Below, piece by piece: positions 8,195 to 16,538 of a stretch of DNA of 64,000 nucleotides (position 1 is the stretch's first letter; every line of letters begins with the position of its first letter). A model generated the notes under the pieces. It made no database searches, was not told where the DNA came from, and saw only the letters and a list, made by a program, of their open reading frames with translations. A program made the translations under genes and the position numbers. Source of the stretch: Burkholderia diffusa. Its GTDB lineage: Bacteria > Pseudomonadota > Gammaproteobacteria > Burkholderiales > Burkholderiaceae. The stretch covers positions 1,736,001 through 1,800,000 of the forward strand of contig NZ_CP013363.1 in the NCBI RefSeq assembly GCF_001718315.1, read 5' to 3'.

Positions 8195-8410
8195 ATGCTC
8201 TTCAATTCGACACGATTCCGCATCGATCCGGCGCCACGCAGGGCTGACGGGCAGTACGTCGCACACGCGAGAATTACCACGATACTTGTAGACGGATCCG
8301 AATGGGAAGTACATGCTAGTGGCGATCTGGCCGCCTTCAATCGTCGCGACGATGCAGTTGAGTACGCAACGAAATGGGCGGAGGGGTGGCTGACGTCACA
8401 GTTTGGTTGA
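8195..8410 (+). CDS. Small uncharacterised protein, class B island paralogue
   Basis: A 71-residue protein, MLFNSTRFRIDPAPRRADGQ at the start and EYATKWAEGWLTSQFG at the end. It resembles the product at 3395-3619 in the P......DG(Q/S)(Y/F) block and in the closing KWAEGW/RWARNW helix. TGGAGG (8186-8191) is an excellent ribosome site. Function unknown; likely a small alpha/beta domain. Confidence 0.75.
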   Translation: MLFNSTRFRIDPAPRRADGQYVAHARITTILVDGSEWEVHASGDLAAFNRRDDAVEYATKWAEGWLTSQFG

Positions 8411-8547
8411 AGAACCGCAATGTCGGCCCACGAACGGAAAAAAAACGGCATACCTCCTTCTTCTTCCGCATCGCAACCCTATATCGATGGCCGTATCGGA
8501 AGGGATCTGACTTGCTAACGCCATCTCGAGAAAAGGTAACGCCGGTG

Positions 8548-8832
8548 ATGACAATCGACCAAAGTTCCATACCCCACTACGTAGTTGTGTTGGGCGGCTG
8601 GCGGCCCTATGTGTTGGATATGGACCGTATCGTTATCCGACGCGACGCAAGCCGGTTGTTGCTTGCCTTTGCGCGCACCCGCGGAAAACTCGAGCGTATC
8701 GACGGTGACGAATGGAACATGTTTTCCGAGACGCAGAATCTTTCATTGCTTGAGCGTCGCGAGGCACGGTTTTACGCACTCGTAAACGGGACCGAGACCC
8801 TGCACCAACTGCGGCTGCTTGCGATTCTCTGA
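8548..8832 (+). CDS. Small uncharacterised protein
   Basis: A 94-residue protein starting MTIDQSSIPHYVVVLGGWRP. A first half of short strands is followed by RDASRLLLAFARTRGKL and an end rich in Leu and Arg. AAAGG is 12 nt upstream of the ATG; a longer in-frame start at 8374 overlaps the preceding gene and is less likely. It ends the island. No family recognised; it shows no clear homology to classes A or B. Confidence 0.5.
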   Translation: MTIDQSSIPHYVVVLGGWRPYVLDMDRIVIRRDASRLLLAFARTRGKLERIDGDEWNMFSETQNLSLLERREARFYALVNGTETLHQLRLLAIL

Positions 8833-9012
8833 CATCAGCATCGCGGATGGGGACAGGGTGCCCTACACCTGAAAGTGTTCGAAGCGTGACGATGGCGCCG
8901 GTGCAGTCGCTAACGGGCATGCATTCGCGACTTCCGAATTCGGGTCTTTGTCTAACGTCCATCAAGAAGCTACGCTACTCGACACAATCGGCCCGCCCGC
9001 CCTGCCAGTCCC

Positions 9013-9936
9013 TCACCCACACCCCGCTGGCCTGCACCCGTTACCCGGCTCGGGCACGTGATCGTTGCACTCGACCAACGCCCGCACCAACGCCCAGTCA
9101 TCGTCGTCGCAGAAGTCGAGCAGCATCGCGCCATACGAACCAGGTTGCGCGCGCAACCGCTGCGCGAGCCGCGCGTGAATCCCGTGCACCCTGCCGTCGC
9201 CACGCGCGACCACCGACGGATTCGCGCCCATCCCCGTACCGCTGCAGAAATTGATCGCCCAACGGCTGCTTTCCGGCGACGGCATGCCGGTCAGCAGCGC
9301 ATCGATCACGCGCCACTTGTAGTTGATCGACCCGGCAACAGGCACGCGGTATTCGTCCTGGATCACGAACGCCGCATCAGGATGATCGATCGTGAACGTC
9401 GCGTTGTCGGGCCACGCGGTCAGGTCGATGCCCAGCGGCCGGCTGCTGCGGAACCGCCGCAACAGCACCACCGCGCCGCGCACGTCGCCGAGCGCCGGCA
9501 GCGCGCCACCTCCATGCCAGCGCAATCGCGGATGCCGCGCACGATGCGCATCGAACGTTGCATCGAAACTGCGCGTGCACGCCTGGCCGGGCCATTCGTC
9601 CTTCACCGACATCACGATGCACTCGCCCGGATGCGCATCGAGAAAGCGCGTACAGTCCGCGAGCACATCGTCGAACGACACGCCGAGCGCGATTCCACCG
9701 TGATGGATGTCGAACGCATCGCACCGGTGCCGGCAGCGGATGTCGAGCAGCCGCACGCCGTGCGCGAGCTGCGCGGCAAGCGGCGCGCGCTGCGTGCGCA
9801 CGAGGGGATCGTCGACCGTATACGCACAGGTGTCATGGCTGCCCGGTAGGGTCAGCGTATGCAGCGGCCGCGCGTCGTCGAGCGCCGACATCCAGTCGGC
9901 CAGCGGCGTGGAAGCTTCGTGTCGCGAAGGGATCAT
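9013..9936 (-). CDS. PI-PLC-like phosphodiesterase (PLC X domain)
   Basis: Up to 307 residues with a bacterial phosphatidylinositol-specific phospholipase C X domain. LTLPGSHDTCAYTV carries the first catalytic His, VRLLDIRCRHRCDAFDIHHG the Asp/Arg pair and second His, and SVKDEW and the late MLLDFCDDDDW fit the rest of the barrel. The family cleaves phosphoinositides by phosphotransfer. There is no obvious signal peptide, so its location is unclear. The ATG at 9936 is only 6 bp from the divergent lacI start; an ATG at 9891 (MSALDDARPLHTL) leaves room for control and may be the true start. Linked to a sugar-type ABC importer. Confidence 0.82.
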   Translation of the reverse strand: MIPSRHEASTPLADWMSALDDARPLHTLTLPGSHDTCAYTVDDPLVRTQRAPLAAQLAHGVRLLDIRCRHRCDAFDIHHGGIALGVSFDDVLADCTRFLDAHPGECIVMSVKDEWPGQACTRSFDATFDAHRARHPRLRWHGGGALPALGDVRGAVVLLRRFRSSRPLGIDLTAWPDNATFTIDHPDAAFVIQDEYRVPVAGSINYKWRVIDALLTGMPSPESSRWAINFCSGTGMGANPSVVARGDGRVHGIHARLAQRLRAQPGSYGAMLLDFCDDDDWALVRALVECNDHVPEPGNGCRPAGCG

Positions 9937-9942
9937 GAATCG

Positions 9943-10965
9943 ATGACTGACAAGGAAAGAAAAACGTGGGTGACCGCATCGGATGTCGCCGCGCGGGCCG
10001 GCGTGTCGCGCTCCGCGGTGTCGCGCGCGTTCTCGCCCACGGCGAGCATCGCACCCGAAACGCGCGAACGTGTGATGGTGGCCGCGCGTGCGCTGGGCTA
10101 CCAGGTCAACCTGATCGCGCGCGACATGATCACGCAGCGCAGCAGCATGATCGGCGTCGTGACGGCCGGGTTCGAGAATCCGTTCCGCGCGCGGCTGCTG
10201 TCGGACCTGATGGCCGCGCTCGGTCAGCGCGCGTTCACGCCGCTCGTCACCAATGCGGACGATCCGCACCAGGTCCGGCAATCGCTCGAACGCCTGCTCA
10301 GCTATCGGATCGCGGGCCTCGTGATGACGTCCGCGTCGCCGCCGCTGTCGGTCGCGCGGCAGTATCTCGATCACCGGATTCCCGTCGTGATGATCAATCG
10401 CGAAGCGAACCTGCCGGGTGCGGATGTCGTCATCAGCGACAACGCGGCGGGCGCGGCCCATGCCGCGCAACGGCTCGTGCGCGCCGGCGCGCGCCGGCTC
10501 GCGTTCGTCGGGCCGCGTAGTACGAGCTATAGCGCGCGCGCCCGGTCGGACGCGTTCGAGCAGGCACTTCATCGCGGCGACGTGTTCGATGCGACGCTCG
10601 CACGCATGATCGATACGCGCTCCGACACGCATGCGTGCGGCATCGACGCCGCGCGGCAACTGTTCGCATCCGGCGAGCGCCCGGACGGCGTGTTCTGCTC
10701 GTCCGACCTGCTCGCGCTCGGCGTGATCGACGCCGCCCGCGACGCATTCGGCCTGCGCGTGCCCGGCGACCTGCGCGTGATCGGCTTCGACGACATCCCC
10801 GCCGCCGAATACGGCGCGTATCGACTCACGACGTTGCGCCAGGACACGCAAGGCCTCGCGCATGCGGCCGTCGATCTGCTCGCCGACCGGATCCAGACGT
10901 TCGACGGCGCATCGCGCATGCGCGTCGTGCCCGTTACGCATGTGGTCCGGCACAGCTGCACGTAA
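9943..10965 (+). CDS. LacI-family transcriptional regulator
   Basis: 340 residues. The N-terminal LacI HTH reads VTASDVAARAGVSRSAVSRAF followed by the hinge helix region RERVMVAARALGYQVN, then a periplasmic-binding-protein-like effector domain (SSMIGVV..., VIGFDDIPAAEYGAYRLTTL). The start at 9943 has GAAGGG 12 nt upstream. It faces the PI-PLC gene head to head and ends 9 bp from the convergent ABC permease gene. It probably binds a sugar or polyol and controls the importer; a CG-centred 32-bp palindrome upstream of the binding-protein gene is a candidate operator. Confidence 0.93.
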   Translation: MTDKERKTWVTASDVAARAGVSRSAVSRAFSPTASIAPETRERVMVAARALGYQVNLIARDMITQRSSMIGVVTAGFENPFRARLLSDLMAALGQRAFTPLVTNADDPHQVRQSLERLLSYRIAGLVMTSASPPLSVARQYLDHRIPVVMINREANLPGADVVISDNAAGAAHAAQRLVRAGARRLAFVGPRSTSYSARARSDAFEQALHRGDVFDATLARMIDTRSDTHACGIDAARQLFASGERPDGVFCSSDLLALGVIDAARDAFGLRVPGDLRVIGFDDIPAAEYGAYRLTTLRQDTQGLAHAAVDLLADRIQTFDGASRMRVVPVTHVVRHSCT

Positions 10966-10974
10966 CGCGACGCG

Positions 10975-11835
10975 TCACTTCAGCCCGCCCGCGAAGCCGC
11001 GCAGCAGGTAGCGCTGAACGTAGCCGGCCACGGCAAGCGTTGGCAGCGACGCCAGCAACCCCGCGCTCATCAGGTCGCCCCAGTCGATGCCGTTCTCCGT
11101 CACGTAGCCGGCAATCGCGAGCGGCAGCGTGAAGCGGCTCGGCGTCGACATGAACAGCAGCGCAATCAGGAACTCGTTCCAGGCGACGATGAACACGAAG
11201 ATCGCGGTCGCGATCAACCCCGGCGCGCACAGCGGCAGCACGATCTGCACAAGCCGCCGCGCGAGCCCAGCCCCGTCGATGCACGCCGCCTCCTCGTATT
11301 CGAGCGGCACGTCGCGCACGAACGCGAGCAGCATCCAGATCGCCATCGGCAACGCGTAGATCTGGTAAGCGAGCATCAGCCCGAGCGTCGAATCGAGCAG
11401 ATGCAGCCGCTTCGCGAGCGCGAACAGCGGCACCGCGATCGTGATCGGCGGCATCAGCTTCAATGCCAGCACGAGCATCAGGAACAGCACGTCCAGCCGC
11501 GCCGGAAACCGCAGCCGAACGAGCGCATACGCGGCCGGAAACGCGAGCGTCAGCGCGAGCAGCGTCGTGCCGAACCCAACCAGCAGCGAATTGGCGAGCG
11601 GCGCGCCGATGCCGTTCGACCAGACCGACGCGAAATGCTCGAGCGTCGGCGCGGTCGGCAAGATCCGCAGCGGATGATCGAGGCGTTCGAGCGTCGGCAT
11701 GAACGCCGCGCCGGCCATCCACAGGCACGGCAACAGCAACAGCGCGAGTGCGATGGCGCGCAGAATCCAAGGCATCGCACGGCCGAATGCGGCCCCCGCT
11801 CGCGCGTGCACGATGCCTGCGGATCGCGCCGTCAT
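10975..11835 (-). CDS. ABC sugar-type importer permease (MalG/UgpE-like)
   Basis: 286 residues, six hydrophobic segments, with the cytoplasmic EAA loop EYEEAACIDGAGLARRLVQI that contacts the ATPase. The ATG at 11835 overlaps the upstream permease stop in an ATGA, so the two are translationally coupled; a longer start at 11862 is less likely. It is the last gene of the binding protein-permease-permease operon. The substrate class (sugar, polyol or glycerol-phosphate) follows from the CUT1 family, not from a specific residue. Confidence 0.92.
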   Translation of the reverse strand: MTARSAGIVHARAGAAFGRAMPWILRAIALALLLLPCLWMAGAAFMPTLERLDHPLRILPTAPTLEHFASVWSNGIGAPLANSLLVGFGTTLLALTLAFPAAYALVRLRFPARLDVLFLMLVLALKLMPPITIAVPLFALAKRLHLLDSTLGLMLAYQIYALPMAIWMLLAFVRDVPLEYEEAACIDGAGLARRLVQIVLPLCAPGLIATAIFVFIVAWNEFLIALLFMSTPSRFTLPLAIAGYVTENGIDWGDLMSAGLLASLPTLAVAGYVQRYLLRGFAGGLK

Positions 11836-12701
11836 GCGCGCCGCTTGCGAACCGTCTGCCATACGTACCCCGAAACAAGCAGCGCGGACGCCGCGAGCAT
11901 CAGCACCGACGCGGCACTCGCCGGCCCGACGTTGAAGAAGCGGAAGCCCGTGTCGTAGATGTAGGTCGACAGCGTCTGCGTCGCGTTGCCGGGGCCGCCC
12001 CCCGTCAGCGCATAGACCTTATCGAACAGCTTGAACGTGTCGATCGAGCGCAGCAGCAGCGCAAGGCCGATCTGCGGCGCCGCGAGCGGCAACGTGATGT
12101 CGCGCAGACACTGCCACTCGCTCGCGCCGTCGGTGCGCGCGGCTTCGTACAGCTCCTGCGGGATCGACTGCAATCCGGCCAGCACGATCAGGAACGCCAT
12201 CGGCGTCCACTGCCACACGTCGACGAGCGCGAGCGACCACAGCGCGAGATGCGGATCGGACAGCCAGCGCACGCCTTCGACGCCGCACGCGGCGAGCAGC
12301 GCGTTGAGAAACCCGTCGAAATTGAGCCAGTTGCGCCAGATCGCCGAGCACACGAGCGTGGACAGCATCATCGGCAGGATCGCGAGCGGCAACGCAATGC
12401 GCCGCCCCGGAAAAGCGCGCACGAACAGCAGCGCGAGCCCGAAGCCGAGTGCGACTTCGACGAGCGACGCCGCGATCGTGAAGCGCAGCGTGTTGCCGAA
12501 GCCGGCCGCGAATGCGTCGTCGCCGAGTACCGCGCGATAGTTCGCGAACCCTGCGAACGCGCGTCGGCCGGCCGTGTAGTCGACCTGGCAGAACGAGTCG
12601 ATCAGCACCTGCGCGACGGGGTACAGCGCGAGCGCGGCCAGCACCAGGAGTGCTGGCCCGAGCAGCGCGACGAACGGCATGCTTCGGCCGAGGGCTTTCA
12701 T
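11832..12701 (-). CDS. ABC sugar-type importer permease (MalF/UgpA-like)
   Basis: 289 residues, starting MKALGRSMPFVALLGPALLV. Six membrane segments are visible with the EAA motif ELYEAARTDGASEWQCLRDITLP. The ATG at 12701 follows the binding-protein stop by 34 bp. It pairs with the 10975 permease in a heterodimeric CUT1 importer. No ATP-binding gene is nearby, so the ATPase is probably a shared MsiK/UgpC-type subunit encoded elsewhere. Confidence 0.93.
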   Translation of the reverse strand: MKALGRSMPFVALLGPALLVLAALALYPVAQVLIDSFCQVDYTAGRRAFAGFANYRAVLGDDAFAAGFGNTLRFTIAASLVEVALGFGLALLFVRAFPGRRIALPLAILPMMLSTLVCSAIWRNWLNFDGFLNALLAACGVEGVRWLSDPHLALWSLALVDVWQWTPMAFLIVLAGLQSIPQELYEAARTDGASEWQCLRDITLPLAAPQIGLALLLRSIDTFKLFDKVYALTGGGPGNATQTLSTYIYDTGFRFFNVGPASAASVLMLAASALLVSGYVWQTVRKRRA

Positions 12702-12735
12702 GCGCGGATTCCTGACGATACGCGGCGGCGAGCCG

Positions 12736-13974
12736 TCACTTGCCGGCCGTGGCCATCGCCTGCGCGATCTTCTGCTGCGCCTGGCGCAGCGCGGCATCAG
12801 GCGCGGCCTGCCCGGTCAGCGCGAGCTGCAGCTCGTCGCCGAGAATGCTCTCGACCTGCTGCCAGTCCTTCACGCGCGGCCGCGCACGGCCGGCCTCGAG
12901 CGCCTTCAGCTGATCGGGATACCAGCGGTACTGGCGCACCAGCGCAGGATCGGCGAACACGCTGCGGCGCGTCGGCGGAATGCCGATTCCGGCGAGGCGC
13001 GTTTGCGTGTCGCGCGAGCTCAGGTAGGCCAGGAAGTCCTGTGCGAGCTTCGCGTGCGGCGCATCCTTCGGAATGCCCATCTGCCAGATGCCAAGCATCG
13101 GTGCCGGCCCGGCCGTCTGTCCGGGCGGCGGCTGCAACGCGATCTGCCCGACCACGCGCGACTGCTTCGGATCGTCGAGCGCCGGAATCCACGCCGGCCA
13201 CACCTCGATCGACTGCGCGGCCGTGCCGCGCTGCAGCGCATCGCGCACTTCGGCGGCGCCGTACACGTCGACATCCTTCGGTGCGGAGGCCTTCAGTGCG
13301 AGAAAGGTCTTCAGCGCAGCCTGCGACTCGCGCGAATCGATCGTCACGTTGCCGGCACGGTCGAACACGTCGCCGCTATACGCCCACAGGATCGGCAGGA
13401 AGCCTGTCACGACCGGATTGCCCTTGGTACCGCGGAACACGACGCCCGACATGCTCTTGTCCGCGCCACCGACGGTCTGCGCGATCTTCAGCACGTCGTC
13501 CCAGTTGCGCGGCGGCTGCAGCTTGTATTTCGCGAGCAAATCCTTCCGGTACGCGAACATCTCGACGTTGCCGACGATCGGCAGCGCGTACAACGCGCCC
13601 GCCGCGTTGCGGCCGAGCGCGACCGCCGACGGCACGAGATCGGCGTCCGCGAGCGATGCCGGCAGCGGCTTCAGCCAGCCGTTGCCGATGAATTCGGGCG
13701 CCCACGTGTCGTCCATCATCACGAGGTCGTACGTGCCGGTGCCTTCGCGCATCGACAGTTTCAGCTTCTGGTACAGGTTCGCGTTCGGCAGCTTGAGCAG
13801 CTCGACGTCGGTGCCCGGATGCAGCTTGATGAAGCCTGCGACGGCGTCGGCGAGCCCCTTGCCATAGATGTCGTCGCGGCCCGCGATGACGAGATCCGCC
13901 GCGAAGGCGTGCGAGGCGGCAAGGGACAGCGCAACGGCGGCGGACAGCGCGCGCAGGCGGCTCAGCAGGGTCAT
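12736..13974 (-). CDS. ABC importer periplasmic solute-binding protein (family 1)
   Basis: 412 residues. The N-terminus MTLLSRLRALSAAVALSLAA is a signal peptide with an AFA-A cleavage site. The mature protein starts ADLVIAGRDDIYGKG and shows family 1 features: LVMMDDTWAPEF and VEMFAYRKDLLAKY. It would capture a sugar, polyol or phosphodiester for the two downstream permeases. The start at 13974 follows a weak GAGAG. Two inverted repeats lie 34-90 bp upstream. Confidence 0.92.
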   Translation of the reverse strand: MTLLSRLRALSAAVALSLAASHAFAADLVIAGRDDIYGKGLADAVAGFIKLHPGTDVELLKLPNANLYQKLKLSMREGTGTYDLVMMDDTWAPEFIGNGWLKPLPASLADADLVPSAVALGRNAAGALYALPIVGNVEMFAYRKDLLAKYKLQPPRNWDDVLKIAQTVGGADKSMSGVVFRGTKGNPVVTGFLPILWAYSGDVFDRAGNVTIDSRESQAALKTFLALKASAPKDVDVYGAAEVRDALQRGTAAQSIEVWPAWIPALDDPKQSRVVGQIALQPPPGQTAGPAPMLGIWQMGIPKDAPHAKLAQDFLAYLSSRDTQTRLAGIGIPPTRRSVFADPALVRQYRWYPDQLKALEAGRARPRVKDWQQVESILGDELQLALTGQAAPDAALRQAQQKIAQAMATAGK

Positions 13975-14007
13975 GTGGTCTCTCTCGATCGGCGTGGTGG
14001 CGGGTCG

Positions 14008-14039
14008 GCCTCGCGTTGCACACGTGTGCAACGCGAGGC
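14008..14039. promoter_or_regulatory. Perfect 32-bp palindrome, candidate LacI operator
   Basis: Two perfect 16-base arms meet at a central CG (core TTGCACACGTGTGCAA). It begins 34 bp upstream of the solute-binding-protein start. CG-centred palindromes are typical operators of LacI-family repressors, and one is encoded at the far end of the cluster. It could also form an RNA hairpin in the leader. Confidence 0.6.
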
Positions 14040-14041
14040 GT

Positions 14042-14062
14042 CGCTTCGGGCGCCCCGAAGCG
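14042..14062. repeat. Inverted repeat beside the 32-bp palindrome
   Basis: CGCTTCGGG (14042-14050) and CCCGAAGCG (14054-14062) are perfect 9-bp arms with a 3-base loop. It may be a transcription end for the porin gene or part of the operator region. No U-tract follows on the minus strand. Confidence 0.45.
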
Positions 14063-14163
14063 AACGCCATTGTTCACGTCGATCGTTAAGAATTTGTGGC
14101 ACGCGGCGCCACTGGCCGGCCATCGCAGCCGGCCGCTGCGCCCGCTTCGCCACATGCGCGCCG

Positions 14164-15372
14164 TCAGAAATTCACGCGAATCCCGGCCATCACCGCGAGC
14201 TGCCGGCTCGAATTGCTGTTCGCGAGCACCGGAATCTGCGCGTAATTCACGGCATTGCCGTTTGCGTCGCTGCCGAGCCCCGTGCCGCTCGCGATCTGGC
14301 CGATCGCGACCGCATACAGCGCGGTGCGCTTCGACAGGCTGTAGTTCGTGCCGACGTTGACCTGATGGAAGCGCGTCGCGCCGCGCCCGTCGGTGTGCGC
14401 GGCATTGAAGATGTACGCGACGCCGCCCTGCAGCGCGGGCGTGAACATGTACGTGACATTCAGCTCGCCGATGTCGAACGTGAATGCTTGCCTGCGTGGC
14501 TGCGCGTCGGTCGAGAAATAGCGGCTGTCGCCCAGGCGTGTGTGCGTGTAAGTCAGCGCGATCGTCGCCGCGCCGAGCGTCACCGAGCCACCGGCGCCGA
14601 ACGCGCGCATCGAGCCGGCGTCCTGCAACAGGCAGTACATCGCGCCCGGGTTGCTGCACGCGAAGTCGCCAATGTAGCCGCTCGCGCCGCCGAGCGCCGC
14701 GTCGAGCGGCTGGTGCAGGTCGAGATAGCCGACCGAGAACGCGACCGGCGCACGCGTGTAGGTCGCGGCGACCGCATAGCCGCGCTTCGCGGAAAAATCG
14801 CCGGCCTGCCCGCCGAAGCTGAACGTGCCGCCGAACGTGAGGCCGTTGAAGTCCGCGCTGGTGAACTTGACCGCGTTGTTGAAGTTGAATGCGGCGTTCA
14901 GGTTGTCGACGTCGCCGAGATGCGAGCCGTACGGCGTCGCCCAGTTGTTGCTCGACACGTACGCGCCGAGCATGTCCGTGTACGAGTCGTATTGCCGGCC
15001 GAAGCCGAGCGTGCCGATCGAATCCTGGCGCAGCCCGACCCACGCCTGCCGGCTGAACGCGGTGCCGCCCTGCAGCGCCTGCCCGTTCGCGGACAGGAAT
15101 TGCTGCTCGAGCGAAAACACCGCGTCGAGCCCGCCGCCGAGCGGCTCGGCGCCCTGAAAGCCGAAACGGGACGGCACGAGGTTGCCGCCGCCCATCTGCC
15201 ACGCATGACCGCTGCCCGTGCTGCCGTCGGCCCGCGTGAACTGCTGGTTGGTCGAATAGATGATGCCGGTGTCCACGGTGCCGTACAGCGTCACGCTGCC
15301 GGAAGTCTGCGCCTGTGCGTGCATGCAACCCAGCGTGGCCGCGGCCGCCGCCAGGCTTCGTCCGATCTTCAT
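14164..15372 (-). CDS. Gram-negative porin (Porin_4 type)
   Basis: 402 residues, an outer-membrane trimeric beta-barrel. A signal peptide ends at AQAQ; the mature protein starts SGSVTLYGTVDTGIIY, the classic first strand of Burkholderia porins. Later blocks SRFGFQGAEPLGGG and AWVGL are also typical, and the protein ends in the C-terminal Phe (RVNF) needed for BAM recognition. It lies just downstream of the EutR-like regulator. A CAAATCAGCAA site 100 bp upstream links it to the amine locus. Confidence 0.94.
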   Translation of the reverse strand: MKIGRSLAAAAATLGCMHAQAQTSGSVTLYGTVDTGIIYSTNQQFTRADGSTGSGHAWQMGGGNLVPSRFGFQGAEPLGGGLDAVFSLEQQFLSANGQALQGGTAFSRQAWVGLRQDSIGTLGFGRQYDSYTDMLGAYVSSNNWATPYGSHLGDVDNLNAAFNFNNAVKFTSADFNGLTFGGTFSFGGQAGDFSAKRGYAVAATYTRAPVAFSVGYLDLHQPLDAALGGASGYIGDFACSNPGAMYCLLQDAGSMRAFGAGGSVTLGAATIALTYTHTRLGDSRYFSTDAQPRRQAFTFDIGELNVTYMFTPALQGGVAYIFNAAHTDGRGATRFHQVNVGTNYSLSKRTALYAVAIGQIASGTGLGSDANGNAVNYAQIPVLANSNSSRQLAVMAGIRVNF

Positions 15373-15438
15373 GTCCCGCCCCTCTGATGTCATCGATTCG
15401 CAGTGCAGACCGATGGAGTTGTCGATATGGGTGACAGG

Positions 15439-15471
15439 ACTCTATCCAGCGAAAATTCCGGACCTCTATCC
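15439..15471 (-). promoter_or_regulatory. Direct repeat upstream of porin, candidate AraC site
   Basis: GGATAGAG occurs twice on the minus strand (15447-15440 and 15471-15464), with a 24-bp period, 68-100 bp upstream of the porin start. AraC-type activators bind direct half-sites about two helical turns apart, and the neighbouring gene encodes one. Function is inferred. Confidence 0.4.
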
Positions 15472-15482
15472 CAAATCAGCAA
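15472..15482 (-). promoter_or_regulatory. Regulon motif, site 4 (porin)
   Basis: CAAATCAGCAA on the plus strand matches the core CAAATCGGCAA at 10 of 11 bases. It lies 100 bp upstream of the porin start, in the same orientation to its gene as the other three sites. Confidence 0.45.
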
Positions 15483-15539
15483 ACGGTGCAGCGAACGGAC
15501 GCCATGCGGCGGCGGCCGCACCGTCGCGATACGCGGACG

Positions 15540-16484
15540 TCATTCCGGACGCAAGGTTTGCGACGGCAGCTCGCCGAACAGGTCGCGATACTCGCGTGCG
15601 AAATAGCCGAGATGGGTGAAGCCCCAGCGGGCGGCGGCCTCGCCGACGCCGAGTTGCCGCGCCGAGGTCGTGCGCAGCAGGCGCCGCACCGCATTCAGCC
15701 GGATCGTGCGCAGATAGCCGACGGGCGTGACGTCGGCGACGCGCTGAAAGCTCGTCTGCAGCGTGCGGCGGCTGCAGCGCAGTGCGCGGCACAGTTCGAG
15801 CACGGTGACGGGTTCCTCGGGTCGCTCGCGGAGGTGTTTCTCGCAACGGCTGACGATATCGCTGTAGGTCGCGTGCGTGATGTCGCGGCGCTCGGCGCCG
15901 ATGCCCTGATCGAGGGCATCGAGGAACATGCCGAGCATCGCGTCGCGGAACATCTTGCGGGTGGCCGCGTATTCGAGGCAGTCGGGATTGCGCTGCGCAT
16001 CGTCGATCAGCGACGACAGCCGCACGCCGAGCGCGACGCCTTGCGCATCCGACAGCCGCGTGACGTGCCGCAGCTTGCGCGCGCCGGCCGCGCCGAACTC
16101 GGCTTCGCAGAGCTCTTCGATCATGTCCGACGCGGCGCTGATCCCGACCAGCCCCATCCCTTCCGGCGTGTGGAATTCGAAATCCTCGCCGGCGCGCAGC
16201 GCGAGCAGCGCATAGCCGTCGACCGGCTGGCTCTGGAACGTGCCGGCGAGCGGCATCGACAGCGGCACCGCGAGCGACGTGCGTCCGGCCGGCGCGACAC
16301 CGGTTTGCGCGACCCGCCGATTGGTCGTCTCGCGGAAGAAATGGAACTCGTCGTACAGCACCTGCGTGACGGTGCCCCTGAACCGGCCCGGCGTCATCTG
16401 GCGGTAGACCTGATGCCAACCCGCGATCGCGAGCCCGTGGTCGTGCACGTCTTCGTGTGAGCGTGACTGGAACAGCATCGGCAT
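15540..16484 (-). CDS. AraC-family regulator, EutR-like
   Basis: About 314 residues. The N-terminal domain (HDHGLAIAGWHQVYRQMTPG, then EFHFFRETTN) matches the plan of the E. coli ethanolamine regulator EutR, and the C-terminal AraC DNA-binding domain has the two HTHs (VTVLELCRALRCSRRTLQTSF and GEAAARWGFTHLGYFAREY). GGAG sits 6 nt before the second ATG at 16478, so that start is equally possible. It lies between the porin and the amine permease genes. No ethanolamine ammonia-lyase genes are present, so the effector is more likely another amine. Confidence 0.88.
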   Translation of the reverse strand: MPMLFQSRSHEDVHDHGLAIAGWHQVYRQMTPGRFRGTVTQVLYDEFHFFRETTNRRVAQTGVAPAGRTSLAVPLSMPLAGTFQSQPVDGYALLALRAGEDFEFHTPEGMGLVGISAASDMIEELCEAEFGAAGARKLRHVTRLSDAQGVALGVRLSSLIDDAQRNPDCLEYAATRKMFRDAMLGMFLDALDQGIGAERRDITHATYSDIVSRCEKHLRERPEEPVTVLELCRALRCSRRTLQTSFQRVADVTPVGYLRTIRLNAVRRLLRTTSARQLGVGEAAARWGFTHLGYFAREYRDLFGELPSQTLRPE

Positions 16485-16538
16485 CTCCGGTGAAACCCTG
16501 AATCCACGTTGCGCCCGCACGGCGCGCAACGGCACAGC

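Noticed and set aside
2889-8900. Genomic island or prophage remnant
   Set aside because: Composition is lower in GC, but there is no integrase, tRNA end, direct repeat or phage gene; transfer is possible but not shown.
9013-10953. A very long minus-strand frame that would join PI-PLC with an extra 340 residues
   Set aside because: The upstream part runs antisense to the lacI gene, is Arg/His-rich and has no domain. It is a frame left open by high GC.
11748-15387. Long plus-strand frames of 600-900 codons over the ABC importer and porin genes
   Set aside because: Composition is Arg/Ala/His-rich low complexity without domains, and the opposite strand carries clear families.
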